From Tumebacillus algifaecis (GTDB lineage: Bacteria > Bacillota > Bacilli > Tumebacillales > Tumebacillaceae): a stretch of DNA of 64,000 nt. Position numbers and translations under genes: made by a program. This document shows positions 52,195-60,489 of the stretch, in pieces. Location of the stretch: positions 588,001 through 652,000 of the forward strand of contig NZ_CP022657.1 in NCBI RefSeq assembly GCF_002243515.1, in the 5' to 3' direction. How positions within the stretch are numbered: the first letter of the stretch is position 1; the number at the start of each line of letters is the position of its first letter. The notes beneath the pieces are model-generated. The model was not told the origin of the DNA. It did not search any database and worked only from the letters and a program-made list of their open reading frames with translations.

Positions 52195-52209
52195 TGAGAA
52201 TCATTCTCA
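52195..52209 (+). promoter_or_regulatory. Fur box of the EntS-type exporter gene
   Basis: TGAGAATCATTCTCA is a perfect 7-1-7 palindrome and matches 12 of 14 positions of the Fur consensus. It lies directly after a TACGAT -10-like element (52184-52189) and 50 bases before the gene. Confidence 0.75.
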
Positions 52210-52258
52210 ATGGAATGGAGCTATTCAATCGAGTCATGAGCAGGTGGGTTAATCGTAC

Positions 52259-53497
52259 ATGGGCACCCTAAAAATCGGAAATCGGGTTCAAAAAAATCGC
52301 CAACTCGCCTTTCATTATAAGAACTACAATTGGTTTCTCGCCGGAAGCTTTTTGTCAGAGACGGGTGACTGGTTGAATCGAATGGCGTTAAATTGGTTGG
52401 TGTTTACGCTGACCGATTCGCTCCTTTACATCGGGCTGGTCGAGTTTTGCAGGATGATTCCGATCCTGGTCTTCAGTATTTTTGGCGGGGTGGCGGCCGA
52501 TAAGTGGGAACGGCGCAAGGTGATCATCGTGACGCAGCTCGGGGCGATGTGCACCACGGTGGCGCTCGGCTTTGTGGTACTGTCCGGCGTGAGTTCTTTT
52601 CTCTATCTCGCCATCTTTCTCTTGATCTACGGCATGTTTTTAGCGTTCGAAATTCCGGTGCGCAATGCGCTGATGCCCAATCTGATCCCCAAAGAGGCGA
52701 TGACCAGCGGGCTGTCTTTTTTCAGCGCGACGCTCAATCTGTCCCGCATCATCGGACCTGCAGCGGCTGGTATCCTGCTGGGGGTCTGGTCGGCGCCAAC
52801 GCTGATTTTTCTCAATGCGCTCAGCTTTTTGGTCAGCATCGGGACGCTGTTGATCATCCGTCCGGCCACGGACGGGGTGGTTGCGGTGCGCAAACAAAAA
52901 TTTGGCGCGAGCATCAAGGAAGCGCTGTCCTTTTTTCGCACTCATTCGATCGTATTCAGCGTGTTCGTCTTGGGCATCGTGCCGATGATCTTCGGTTTTT
53001 CGTACTCGACCGTCATGCCCGCTTTTGCGAAAGATGTCCTGCAACTCGGCCCCGAAGGATTCGGTACGCTGATGTCGTTTGCGGCACTCGGGGCGATCCT
53101 CGCTTCGGTCGCCTTGGGCTTTGGGAGATACCCGTTGCCCAAAGGTTGGTTGATGTTGGTCTGCATCTTTCTGTTTGGCGGGGGCTTGGTGCTCGTTTCG
53201 CTGTCCAGCTCCTATCTGTGGGCGGTGCTGTCCATGTTTGCCATCGGCCTGTTCAGCCAAGCCTATCGCGTGATCGAGCGGGTGATCATCCAAGAGACGA
53301 TTCCCGATCGACTGCGCGGACGGATTCTCAGTATTGTGATGATGGATTCAGGATTTATACCGTTTGGCAACCTGCTGATCGGGTTTCTCGGCGGGAAGGT
53401 CGGCACGGTGGCGACGCTGTGCACGATGGGTGTGATTTGTATGTTCGCTGTGCTTGGAGCGCTTCTCATCAAGCGCCAGATCACAACCGTTCAATAA
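52259..53497 (+). CDS. MFS exporter, EntS-type (siderophore efflux)
   Basis: 412 residues with about 12 membrane segments. Features include the N-terminal NWFLAGSFLSETGDWLNRMALNWLVF in two parts, the loop motif GGVAADKWERRKVI near residue 80 and RNALMPNLIPKEAMTSG near 137. These match the MFS_3/EntS family that contains the enterobactin exporter. It has its own Fur box and terminator and stands directly before the NIS synthetase operon. Iron-repressed export of the siderophore made by the neighbouring genes is the likely role. A second, different MFS exporter lies at 55519, so two efflux routes exist. Confidence 0.85.
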   Translation: MGTLKIGNRVQKNRQLAFHYKNYNWFLAGSFLSETGDWLNRMALNWLVFTLTDSLLYIGLVEFCRMIPILVFSIFGGVAADKWERRKVIIVTQLGAMCTTVALGFVVLSGVSSFLYLAIFLLIYGMFLAFEIPVRNALMPNLIPKEAMTSGLSFFSATLNLSRIIGPAAAGILLGVWSAPTLIFLNALSFLVSIGTLLIIRPATDGVVAVRKQKFGASIKEALSFFRTHSIVFSVFVLGIVPMIFGFSYSTVMPAFAKDVLQLGPEGFGTLMSFAALGAILASVALGFGRYPLPKGWLMLVCIFLFGGGLVLVSLSSSYLWAVLSMFAIGLFSQAYRVIERVIIQETIPDRLRGRILSIVMMDSGFIPFGNLLIGFLGGKVGTVATLCTMGVICMFAVLGALLIKRQITTVQ

Positions 53498-53503
53498 GGG
53501 ATT

Positions 53504-53546
53504 GTAAAAGCTGTTTGGATAAATCCAGACAGCTTTTACTTTTTTT
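53504..53546 (+). terminator. Terminator after the EntS-type exporter
   Basis: A 17-bp stem with one G-U pair (53504-53520 with 53523-53539) and a seven-T tract. Confidence 0.9.
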
Positions 53547-53557
53547 CGGCAAATTTA

Positions 53558-53603
53558 TTGACTTGAGAATTGTTATCAGTCATAATGTTGAGAATGATTA
53601 TCA
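53558..53603 (+). promoter_or_regulatory. Promoter with two Fur boxes for the NIS synthetase operon
   Basis: TTGACT (53558-53563), exactly 17 bases, then CATAAT (53581-53586). Fur box 1, TGAGAATTGTTATCA (53564-53578, 12 of 14 matches), fills the spacer. Fur box 2, TGAGAATGATTATCA (53589-53603, 13 of 14 matches), follows the -10. This is the clearest iron-repressed promoter in the window. Confidence 0.9.
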
Positions 53604-53656
53604 GTTGCAAGTGATATATTGTATGGAATTTGGTGCATAAGGTGGGACGTCAAACG

Positions 53657-55522
53657 ATGAAGAGCGTAGCGAACGATAGCCTGCATCAGGTCGCAAGCGA
53701 CATGGTGTTGGAGGATTTGGTCAATGCGGTACTGCAAGAGAATCTGTTGGGCATCGTCGAGCGGGCAGCTTTTGTGGAGCAACTGCCGGACGCTTGGGTG
53801 GACGCTTGGGGTGAAGTTGGCAGTTTCGACCGCAGCGATGCTTTTGCGGAGCGCTATTTGGTCGTCACGCTGGGCCAGCGTGGCATTCTGGCGATGCGAG
53901 TGCGGCCTCAGCGTTTCTTGCAGCAATACAAGCTGAGCCGCCTGCCGATCATTTTGGTCGGGGAGGACGGCGCACAGCAACTCGACCCGTTGCAGTTCAT
54001 GCAGGAGTTGGCGCAGTTGGCCAGTGCGGAAGAGCGTGCGGAAGTCCTGCCGAACTTGGACGGGTTTCTGGCCGAGCTGCAAGATTCGGTGGAGCACACC
54101 GCCCTGTCCTTGGAAGCGGGGGAGCGCTTTCGCGCGCGCGCAAGCCACTCGCTGCTTGAGATGGAGCAGCTTTCCGCCTTGCGCGATCGACCGTTTCATC
54201 CGACGGCCCGGGCGAAGCGCGGTTTTTCAAACGAGCAGTACCGCGCCTACAGTTCGGAGTTTGGCCGTGCGTTCGAACTGGTCTGGCTCGCCTTGCACCG
54301 TGACTATGTACAAAAAGGGGAGCGTGCCGCCGCAGAGATTGCAGACTTTGCGCTGACCGAGCAGGAAAAGGGCCGCCTCTATCGCGCGATGGAGCAAAAA
54401 GGATTGTCGGCGCAAGAGTATCTGGCGATTCCGGTGCACCCGTGGCAGATGGAAGTGGTGTTGCCGCAGGTGTATGCGGAGGAGTTCAAAAGCGGTGTGC
54501 TGGTTGAACTCGGTGTGAGCACAGGCCGCTTTGTCGCCACCTCGTCCCTGCGCGCCTTATCGCGGGAGGAAGGCGGCGATCTGCATGTGAAGGTGCCGAT
54601 CGGCATCTACTCGCTGGCCGCCCTGCGCATCTTGCCGCTGCGCTATCTGCACAACGCAGAACAGGCGCAGGGAGTTCTGCAGCAGGTGATCGAGGCTGAC
54701 CCGCTCTTGAGCAACCGTCTTCAGCTCTGCGATGAAAGTCAGTGGTGGGGCTTTCACAACCCAGAAGAGGATGCGTTCGCAGATAAGCCAGGGCATCTCG
54801 CTTGTCTGATCCGTCAGTATCCGGCGCGCTTGCTGGAAGATGAGCAGTTGCAACTGCTCTCGATGTCATCGCTTGCCGTATTCGATCGGCAGGGACGGAT
54901 GCCAGCTTTGGAAAGCGTGCTGGCTGTGCGTGGCGGGGACATGGCCGCCGAAGCGCTCCAGCTGTTCGGGGAGATCGCAGACTTTTTCATCGCGACGGTG
55001 GTGCAATGCTTCCGGTACGGCATGATGCCAGAGGTGCACGGGCAAAACGTGGTGCTGAGCTTCCGCGATGGACGCGTCGAAGGGATGTTGCTGCGCGATC
55101 ACGATACGATCCGCCTCTATCTGCCGTGGCTGGAGCGCGAAGGGTTTGCAGATCCAGGGTATGTGGTGATGCCGGGCACGCCGAACAGCTTGCAAAATCG
55201 CTCGCCCGAAGCGCTGATCTCCTATTTCCAGACGCTCGGGTTGCAAGTGAATCTCTATGCGATCGCCGATGCGATCGCGCGCACTTATGGCGTGGCCGAA
55301 GCAAAGCTTTGGGCGGAGATGCGCCGCGCGGTGGAAAGCAGTCTGCAACAACAGCTGCCCGCCGATGTCAAGGCGGTGCTGGAAGCGACGCTGTTGCAAC
55401 AAGCGACTTGGCCGACCCGCACGCTGATCGCACCCTTGTTGCGTCGAGTCGGCTCGGGCGGAGGAAGCATGCCTGCAGGTGTCGGGGAGACGGCCAACCC
55501 GTTGCTTGAGGCGGGAAAATGA
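53657..55522 (+). CDS. IucA/IucC-family NIS siderophore synthetase (first)
   Basis: 621 residues of the ATP-dependent NIS synthetase family, which joins carboxylates such as citrate to amines through acyl-adenylates. Visible are the ATP-binding HPTARAKRGFS motif near residue 190, AIPVHPWQ near 265, and the C-terminal FhuF-like/catalytic region with PEVHGQNVVLSF near 465 and RDHDTIRLY near 485. The HPTA-K-RGF form differs from the HPYHPSYKSRIGF of the second synthetase, so the two belong to different subtypes and probably act on different steps. The start is ATG 53657 behind GGTGGG. It is the first gene of the double-Fur-box operon and overlaps the next gene (ATGA). Confidence 0.9.
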   Translation: MKSVANDSLHQVASDMVLEDLVNAVLQENLLGIVERAAFVEQLPDAWVDAWGEVGSFDRSDAFAERYLVVTLGQRGILAMRVRPQRFLQQYKLSRLPIILVGEDGAQQLDPLQFMQELAQLASAEERAEVLPNLDGFLAELQDSVEHTALSLEAGERFRARASHSLLEMEQLSALRDRPFHPTARAKRGFSNEQYRAYSSEFGRAFELVWLALHRDYVQKGERAAAEIADFALTEQEKGRLYRAMEQKGLSAQEYLAIPVHPWQMEVVLPQVYAEEFKSGVLVELGVSTGRFVATSSLRALSREEGGDLHVKVPIGIYSLAALRILPLRYLHNAEQAQGVLQQVIEADPLLSNRLQLCDESQWWGFHNPEEDAFADKPGHLACLIRQYPARLLEDEQLQLLSMSSLAVFDRQGRMPALESVLAVRGGDMAAEALQLFGEIADFFIATVVQCFRYGMMPEVHGQNVVLSFRDGRVEGMLLRDHDTIRLYLPWLEREGFADPGYVVMPGTPNSLQNRSPEALISYFQTLGLQVNLYAIADAIARTYGVAEAKLWAEMRRAVESSLQQQLPADVKAVLEATLLQQATWPTRTLIAPLLRRVGSGGGSMPAGVGETANPLLEAGK

Positions 55523-56757
55523 GTTGGACCGCAGTACAGCGCCGCCAGAGCCTGCGCATTCTGTGGAGTGGGCAGTTTCTCGCGATCGCTGGACTGACCG
55601 TGCTCGTGCCGCTCTTGCCGTTTTATCTGCGCGAACTGGGCGCTACGGCGGGTGAGAACAGCTTTTGGACCGGGATGGCGCTGGCCGCTCCGGCGGTGAC
55701 GCTCTGTTTGACCTCACCGCTCTGGGGGCGGGTCGGCGACCGTCATGGACGCAAATGGATGGTGGCGCGAGCGCTGTTCGGACTGGCGCTCAGCCTCTTC
55801 TTGATGGCAATGGTCCAGTCACCGCTCGCCTTGTTTCTCTGCCGCTTGTTGCAGGGGGCATGCGGTGGGGTTGTCGATGCCGCTTCGGCCTATGCGGCAT
55901 CGGAAGCGCCCGAGGAAGAGCGCGGCCAAGTACTCGGAAAACTCCAAGGGGCGACGGCGGCCGGTTCACTGTTCGGGCCGCTGATCGGTGGACTGTTGGC
56001 CGATGTGATCGGTTTCCGGCAACTGTTGTTGCTGATGGCGGTGCTGACGGCGGCAAGCGGTGTTTTGACATCGGTCGCCCTGCGCGAATCGAAGCCGAAG
56101 CGGGTGGCGAAAAGCGAGCAAGGTAGGGTGCATCACTCTTTCACCCGCGTGTTTGTCGAGATGTTGCAACACCGACGCCTGCGGGCGTTTCTGATCGCCG
56201 GGCTGTTGGCACAGACGGGCATCTATGGGCTGGTCACCGCGTTTGCGCCGCATGTCGAACTGCTGCTTGGCAGTTCGGACAGGGCGGCCTCATGGGTTGG
56301 CATTTTGCAGGCGCTCACTTGGGGGGCGGGCCTGCTCGGTGCCGCCTGGTGGGGCAAGCGCAATGACAGGCACTCGATCGAGAACAATATGTTCTGGGCG
56401 CTGGCGCTGTGCGGCTTGAGCATCGCCCTGCAAGCACTGCCGCAGGAAGCGAGCGGACTCATTCCGCTGCGCCTGTTGCAAGGGTTTGCGTTCGCCGCTC
56501 TGTTGCAGTCGGTCTTTCTGGCGGTCGCACAAGAGACGGGACGGCAAAGCCGCGGTGAGCGGATCGGAGCGGCCAATTCGTTTCTGGTGCTCGGGCAGAT
56601 CATCGGGCCCTTGCTCGGCGGTGTGTTAGGTGGAATTTGGACGACGGGCGCTGTGTTCGTCGCGATGGGCGCGCTGTTTATCGTCGGTGCGCTGTGCATG
56701 ATGTGTGCGCGGATTCACATCCGCCCTTTAGGGTCGGACCGTTCAACTGCGCTGTAG
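55519..56757 (+). CDS. MFS exporter, SbnD-like (siderophore efflux)
   Basis: 412 residues with about 12 membrane segments. The canonical MFS loop GRVGDRHGRKWMV lies near residue 72, RLLQGACGGVVDAASAYAA near 110, and a repeat-half motif WWGKRNDRHS near 275. In the sbn locus a DHA-type MFS exporter (SbnD) is likewise encoded among the NIS synthetases and secretes staphyloferrin B. Here the gene sits between the two synthetase genes, overlapping the first by four bases. Export of the siderophore is the likely role. Confidence 0.85.
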   Translation: MSWTAVQRRQSLRILWSGQFLAIAGLTVLVPLLPFYLRELGATAGENSFWTGMALAAPAVTLCLTSPLWGRVGDRHGRKWMVARALFGLALSLFLMAMVQSPLALFLCRLLQGACGGVVDAASAYAASEAPEEERGQVLGKLQGATAAGSLFGPLIGGLLADVIGFRQLLLLMAVLTAASGVLTSVALRESKPKRVAKSEQGRVHHSFTRVFVEMLQHRRLRAFLIAGLLAQTGIYGLVTAFAPHVELLLGSSDRAASWVGILQALTWGAGLLGAAWWGKRNDRHSIENNMFWALALCGLSIALQALPQEASGLIPLRLLQGFAFAALLQSVFLAVAQETGRQSRGERIGAANSFLVLGQIIGPLLGGVLGGIWTTGAVFVAMGALFIVGALCMMCARIHIRPLGSDRSTAL

Positions 56758-56771
56758 AGAGGAGAAAGCAA

Positions 56772-58628
56772 ATGACAGTACAAATCAATCAGGTGGACAG
56801 TGACCACGCCGATAACCCGGTGGCGGCCCTGCAATCTGTTCAATATGTGGAAGTGCGACGTCGAATTTTTCGTCAGTTGCTCGAATCGCTGATCTATGAA
56901 GGGGTGTTGCCCGCTGAAGAGACGGAGGTTGGGGGCGAGCCCGGCTTTGCGATCGAAGGGCGGACGGAAGGCGGCGAAGTGGTCACCTATTTGGCGCGCG
57001 GAAAGCGTAAGTTGACGTTCGATCGGATTCGCTTGAGCCGTCAGTATCCAATTTTGCGACAGGTTGGCAACGCGCTCTCCGAAGCTGAATCGCTGGCTCA
57101 GTTCCTGCTCGAAGTGCGAACGACGCTCGGTGGTGATCAGCAGATGTTGACGCACTTCATCAATGAGTTGGAGCAGACGCACGCCAAAGACACGCTGGCG
57201 CAGTTTTACCGTCACCAAAAGGGCATCTCGCTCCGAGATTGCGGGTATGACGAGATGGAAGGCAACGTGATGGACGGCCATCCCTACCATCCGAGTTACA
57301 AATCGCGGATCGGGTTTGACTTTGCGGACAACTATCAATACGGGCCGGAATTCACGCCCGACCTCTACCCGATCTGGGTCGCGGCCCACAAGAGCGCCAC
57401 GCGCTTTTCGATTTCGAAGGAGTTGCACTACCCTGCGTTTTTAGAAGCGGAGTTGGGGTCCGAAACGTGGCAGGGCTTCACTGAGCAGGTGCGCGCGGCA
57501 GGGCAGTCGGTGGACGACTATTATTTCCTGCCCGTTCATCCTTGGCAATGGCAAAAGCAGGTCGTGACCGCCTGGATCGACGATCTGCGGGCGAAGCGCT
57601 TGATCGTGCTCGGTCCTGCCAAAGACGCGTACCGCCCTCAGCAATCGATCCGCACCTTGGCCAATCACAGTGCGCCACACCGTAGCTACATAAAACTTTC
57701 GATGAGCCTGATCAACACGTCCACGACCCGCGTGCTCGCGCCGCATACGGTGCAGAACGCCGCGCTCGTTTCCGACTGGCTGAAGCGGCTGGCGCTTGAC
57801 GATGCCTTTTTGCGCGATGAACTGCGCACGATCATGCTCGGTGAGGTGATGGGCATCTCGTATGACCCACCTGTAAAGTCAGACCTGCTCCATGCGAAAA
57901 CGTATGGCATTCTCGGCTGTATCTGGCGCGAAAGCCTGCACCGCCATCTGTTGCCCGGCGAAGCGGCGATCCCGTTTAACGCGTTGACCGCGCTCGATTT
58001 GGATGGGCGTCCGCTGATTGAGCCGTGGGTGAAGCAGTATGGCGCAGAAGCGTGGTTGCGTCAGTTGTTCACAATAAGCGTCTTGCCGCTCGCACACTTC
58101 CTGTACGCGCACGGCATCGCCTTGGAGACGCATGCGCAAAATGCGATTCTGGTTCATGAACAGGGCTTGCCGTCCCGCTTGGCACTCAAAGACTTCCATG
58201 ACGGCATCCGCTTCTCGAAAGCGTTGCTCGGCAAGCCGAACGAGTTGCCCGCTCTGCATCGCACGCCGGAAGCGCACACGCGGATCAACGTCAACTCGTT
58301 TATCGAAACGGAGGATCTCGGACAGGTGCGCGACTTTATGCACGACGCCTTTTTCTTTATCAACATCGGGGAATTGGCCTTGGTGATAGATGAGTTCTAC
58401 GGCGTGGAGGAAACCGATTTCTGGCGACTGGTGCGCGAGGTGCTGGAAGGCTACCAACAGCGTTTCCCAGAACTGAAGGAGCGCTTTGCACTGTTCGACC
58501 TGTTCACACCGATGATCGAAGTGGAGCAGTTGACCAAACGCCGCTTTTACCCGGACACGGAACTGCGGATGCACAAAGTGCCCAATCCGCTGGCAGTACC
58601 TGCCAACGTGGGACAGGGAGTGAAATAA
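56772..58628 (+). CDS. IucA/IucC-family NIS siderophore synthetase (second)
   Basis: 618 residues. The family motifs are clear: MDGHPYHPSYKSRIGF near residue 172, FLPVHPWQWQ near 256, RSYIKLSMSLINTSTTRVL near 300, and the catalytic LETHAQNAIL near 455 with a LKDFHDGIRF adenylate-site motif near 475. It should catalyse a second carboxylate-amine ligation in the siderophore pathway. The start is ATG 56772 behind GAGGAGAAAG, 14 bases after the MFS stop. I cannot tell from sequence alone whether it is closest to SbnC, SbnE or SbnF; the HPYHPSYKSRIG form is one I associate with enzymes that act on an already mono-amidated citrate. Confidence 0.9.
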   Translation: MTVQINQVDSDHADNPVAALQSVQYVEVRRRIFRQLLESLIYEGVLPAEETEVGGEPGFAIEGRTEGGEVVTYLARGKRKLTFDRIRLSRQYPILRQVGNALSEAESLAQFLLEVRTTLGGDQQMLTHFINELEQTHAKDTLAQFYRHQKGISLRDCGYDEMEGNVMDGHPYHPSYKSRIGFDFADNYQYGPEFTPDLYPIWVAAHKSATRFSISKELHYPAFLEAELGSETWQGFTEQVRAAGQSVDDYYFLPVHPWQWQKQVVTAWIDDLRAKRLIVLGPAKDAYRPQQSIRTLANHSAPHRSYIKLSMSLINTSTTRVLAPHTVQNAALVSDWLKRLALDDAFLRDELRTIMLGEVMGISYDPPVKSDLLHAKTYGILGCIWRESLHRHLLPGEAAIPFNALTALDLDGRPLIEPWVKQYGAEAWLRQLFTISVLPLAHFLYAHGIALETHAQNAILVHEQGLPSRLALKDFHDGIRFSKALLGKPNELPALHRTPEAHTRINVNSFIETEDLGQVRDFMHDAFFFINIGELALVIDEFYGVEETDFWRLVREVLEGYQQRFPELKERFALFDLFTPMIEVEQLTKRRFYPDTELRMHKVPNPLAVPANVGQGVK

Positions 58629-58629
58629 G

Positions 58630-59412
58630 ATGCTTCGCGAGAACGTATTGAAACGTAAACTTCAGCAGGGTGAGACTGTGTTCGGTCTCATCTGCTCCGT
58701 TCCGCATCCGACGATGGTCGAGATGATCGCGGCGGCCGACTATGATTTTGTGATCATCGACACCGAGCATGTGCTGATCAATCCGGAGACGCTGGAGAAC
58801 ATGTTGCGTGCCGCCGATGCGTCTGGAATCACAGCGTTGGTGCGCGTGCAAGACGCAGCTCCGAACACGATTTTGCGCGTGCTAGACGCAGGCGCGCACG
58901 GGGTGGTCGTCCCGCACGTCCGCACCAAGGAAGAGGCGGAGGCGATCGTCAAGGCGAGCCGTTACTATCCGCAAGGCATGCGCAGTTTAAATGGTGGCCG
59001 CCCCGCCGATTTTGCCAAAATCGATCTGCAAGGCTACTTGACGTATGCCAATGAGCAGGTGATGGTCGTGCCGATGATCGAAAATCGAGAAGGGGTGGAC
59101 AACGCGGCCGACATCGCCTCGGTGCCCGGCGTGGACATGATTCTCGAAGGGGCGGCCGACCTGTCACAATCGTATGGCCTGCCGTGGCAGACCCGCTCGG
59201 AAACGGTGCAAAGCGCGCTGGCACAGGCGGCGGCTGCGGTGCGCGCACAAGGCGTTCCGTACTGTGCGATTCCGCGCGCGCTGGAAGATGTGGCGCTCTG
59301 GCAGGAACGCGGTGTCACCGCGTTTGTGCTGGGGGAGGAGCGCGGCACTGCGTTTCGCGCCTTGCGCACACATCTGAGCACATACCGCGATGCAGGGACG
59401 GGGAGGAGATAG
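58630..59412 (+). CDS. sbnG: SbnG-type citrate synthase (HpcH/HpaI aldolase fold)
   Basis: 260 residues, matching S. aureus SbnG (about 259). The fold is that of metal-dependent class II aldolases: IIDTEH near residue 46, GAHGVVVPHVRTKEEAEA near 94, PMIENREGV near 154 and MILEGAADLSQSYG near 175. SbnG condenses oxaloacetate and acetyl-CoA to citrate dedicated to siderophore assembly, avoiding dependence on the TCA cycle. It starts two bases after the second synthetase gene ends and is followed at once by the second sbnI, the order also seen at the end of the sbn locus (minus sbnH). A generic HpaI aldolase is the only alternative, unlikely in this context. Confidence 0.9.
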   Translation: MLRENVLKRKLQQGETVFGLICSVPHPTMVEMIAAADYDFVIIDTEHVLINPETLENMLRAADASGITALVRVQDAAPNTILRVLDAGAHGVVVPHVRTKEEAEAIVKASRYYPQGMRSLNGGRPADFAKIDLQGYLTYANEQVMVVPMIENREGVDNAADIASVPGVDMILEGAADLSQSYGLPWQTRSETVQSALAQAAAAVRAQGVPYCAIPRALEDVALWQERGVTAFVLGEERGTAFRALRTHLSTYRDAGTGRR

Positions 59413-59413
59413 G

Positions 59414-60172
59414 ATGATCGGGGTATTATCCAATTTGCATTTGGTAAAAGCGGATGACATCTGCCTGCACGAAGCGCACGAATCGAAGCGGCTGCATCTC
59501 ACCTCGGAGGCGATCCGCGAAGAGGGCGTGCTGCGCCATCCACCGCTTGCCGTGCGGATGCGCGACGGTCGCTGTCTGATCATCGACGGCGCACACCGCA
59601 CCTGTGCGCTCCAGCAACTGGGCTGCCGCTACATCCCGCTGCAACTGGTGGAAGCGCACGACTTCACCTTGGAGGCGTGGCACCACCTCGTTCCGGTCGG
59701 CCCGTGGCTTGACGATCTGCAGCTCGACCCGACCTTGCAATTTACGACGGAGCGTCCGGACGGTCAGCCGTTGGCCGAACTGGTGAAAAGCGATGGAAGC
59801 GTGCTGTATCTCTCCTGTGGTGCAGAGGAAAACCGCTTTCAAGCCTGGCATCGGATCGTCGGTGCTTACAGCGAGGAGTACCGAGTCAACCGCCTCGCTC
59901 CGCACGCATCGTATCAGCTTGATGCGCATCACGTCGTGCTGCGCTATCCGGCGGTCCGCTTGGATGAACTGGAAACGGCGGTGTTTGCCGGACAGTTGAT
60001 GCCGGCCGGAGTCACTCGATTTTCGGTGCGAGGCCGCCTGTTGAACCTGCGCATCCCGCTTTCGCTGTTGTTCGATGAAGAACGGGCGCATGAAGAGTGG
60101 GCAAAGCTGTGCATGTATTGGTCGAACACGTTGCGCCTCTATTCGGAAGCGGTCTATCTGTGCGAAGTGTAG
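59414..60172 (+). CDS. sbnI: SbnI-like ParB/Srx-fold free serine kinase (copy 2)
   Basis: 252 residues, clearly paralogous to 3718-4482 along its whole length. Shared motifs are LHEAHE (E20) and LIIDGAHRT (D58) at identical positions, GVLRHPPLAV, WH-HLVPVGPW, and the C-terminal GVTRFSVRGRLLNLRIPL and LRLYSEAVYLCE. Both putative catalytic acids are kept, so either copy could be the serine kinase that feeds SbnA. The sequences have diverged widely elsewhere, so one may have kept the regulatory (haem/DNA) role. The start is ATG 59414, one base after the sbnG stop, behind GGAGGAG. It ends the second siderophore operon. Confidence 0.85.
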   Translation: MIGVLSNLHLVKADDICLHEAHESKRLHLTSEAIREEGVLRHPPLAVRMRDGRCLIIDGAHRTCALQQLGCRYIPLQLVEAHDFTLEAWHHLVPVGPWLDDLQLDPTLQFTTERPDGQPLAELVKSDGSVLYLSCGAEENRFQAWHRIVGAYSEEYRVNRLAPHASYQLDAHHVVLRYPAVRLDELETAVFAGQLMPAGVTRFSVRGRLLNLRIPLSLLFDEERAHEEWAKLCMYWSNTLRLYSEAVYLCEV

Positions 60173-60266
60173 AACTAGAAAACCATCAAGGAAATCGAAA
60201 CGAACGTTGCCTACCTGTGATTTTGGGGGCTGCTCGAGCAACGAGGGCGTTTGTCTGCAATCTGGG

Positions 60267-60294
60267 AGCCTATCCGATATGGATAGGCTTTTTT
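60267..60294 (+). terminator. Terminator of the NIS synthetase operon
   Basis: A perfect 9-bp stem (60267-60275 with 60281-60289), 5-base loop and T run. The rest of 60173-60489 shows no gene; a TTATAGT element near 60432 may belong to a promoter for the next gene. Confidence 0.9.
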
Positions 60295-60489
60295 GCTGAG
60301 CGTTTTTTCAGAGACTGAACACGACCTGGATTGAATAAGAGGGAGCGATGTTGAGGGGCGAGAAGTGCTTTTCATGCATCTTAAAGCGTTAGGTAGGACT
60401 AATAAATTCCCACTTCTGTGTTGAGAACATGTTATAGTAGTAAATGGAATTAGGATTTTTCTTCAATCATACTGTTAAGAGGTAGTGAT

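Noticed and set aside
52504-53640. 378-codon + strand frame overlapping the EntS-type exporter
   Set aside because: It runs in another frame through the exporter, its terminator and the next promoter, is Arg/His-rich and resembles no protein. The MFS frame has clear membrane segments.
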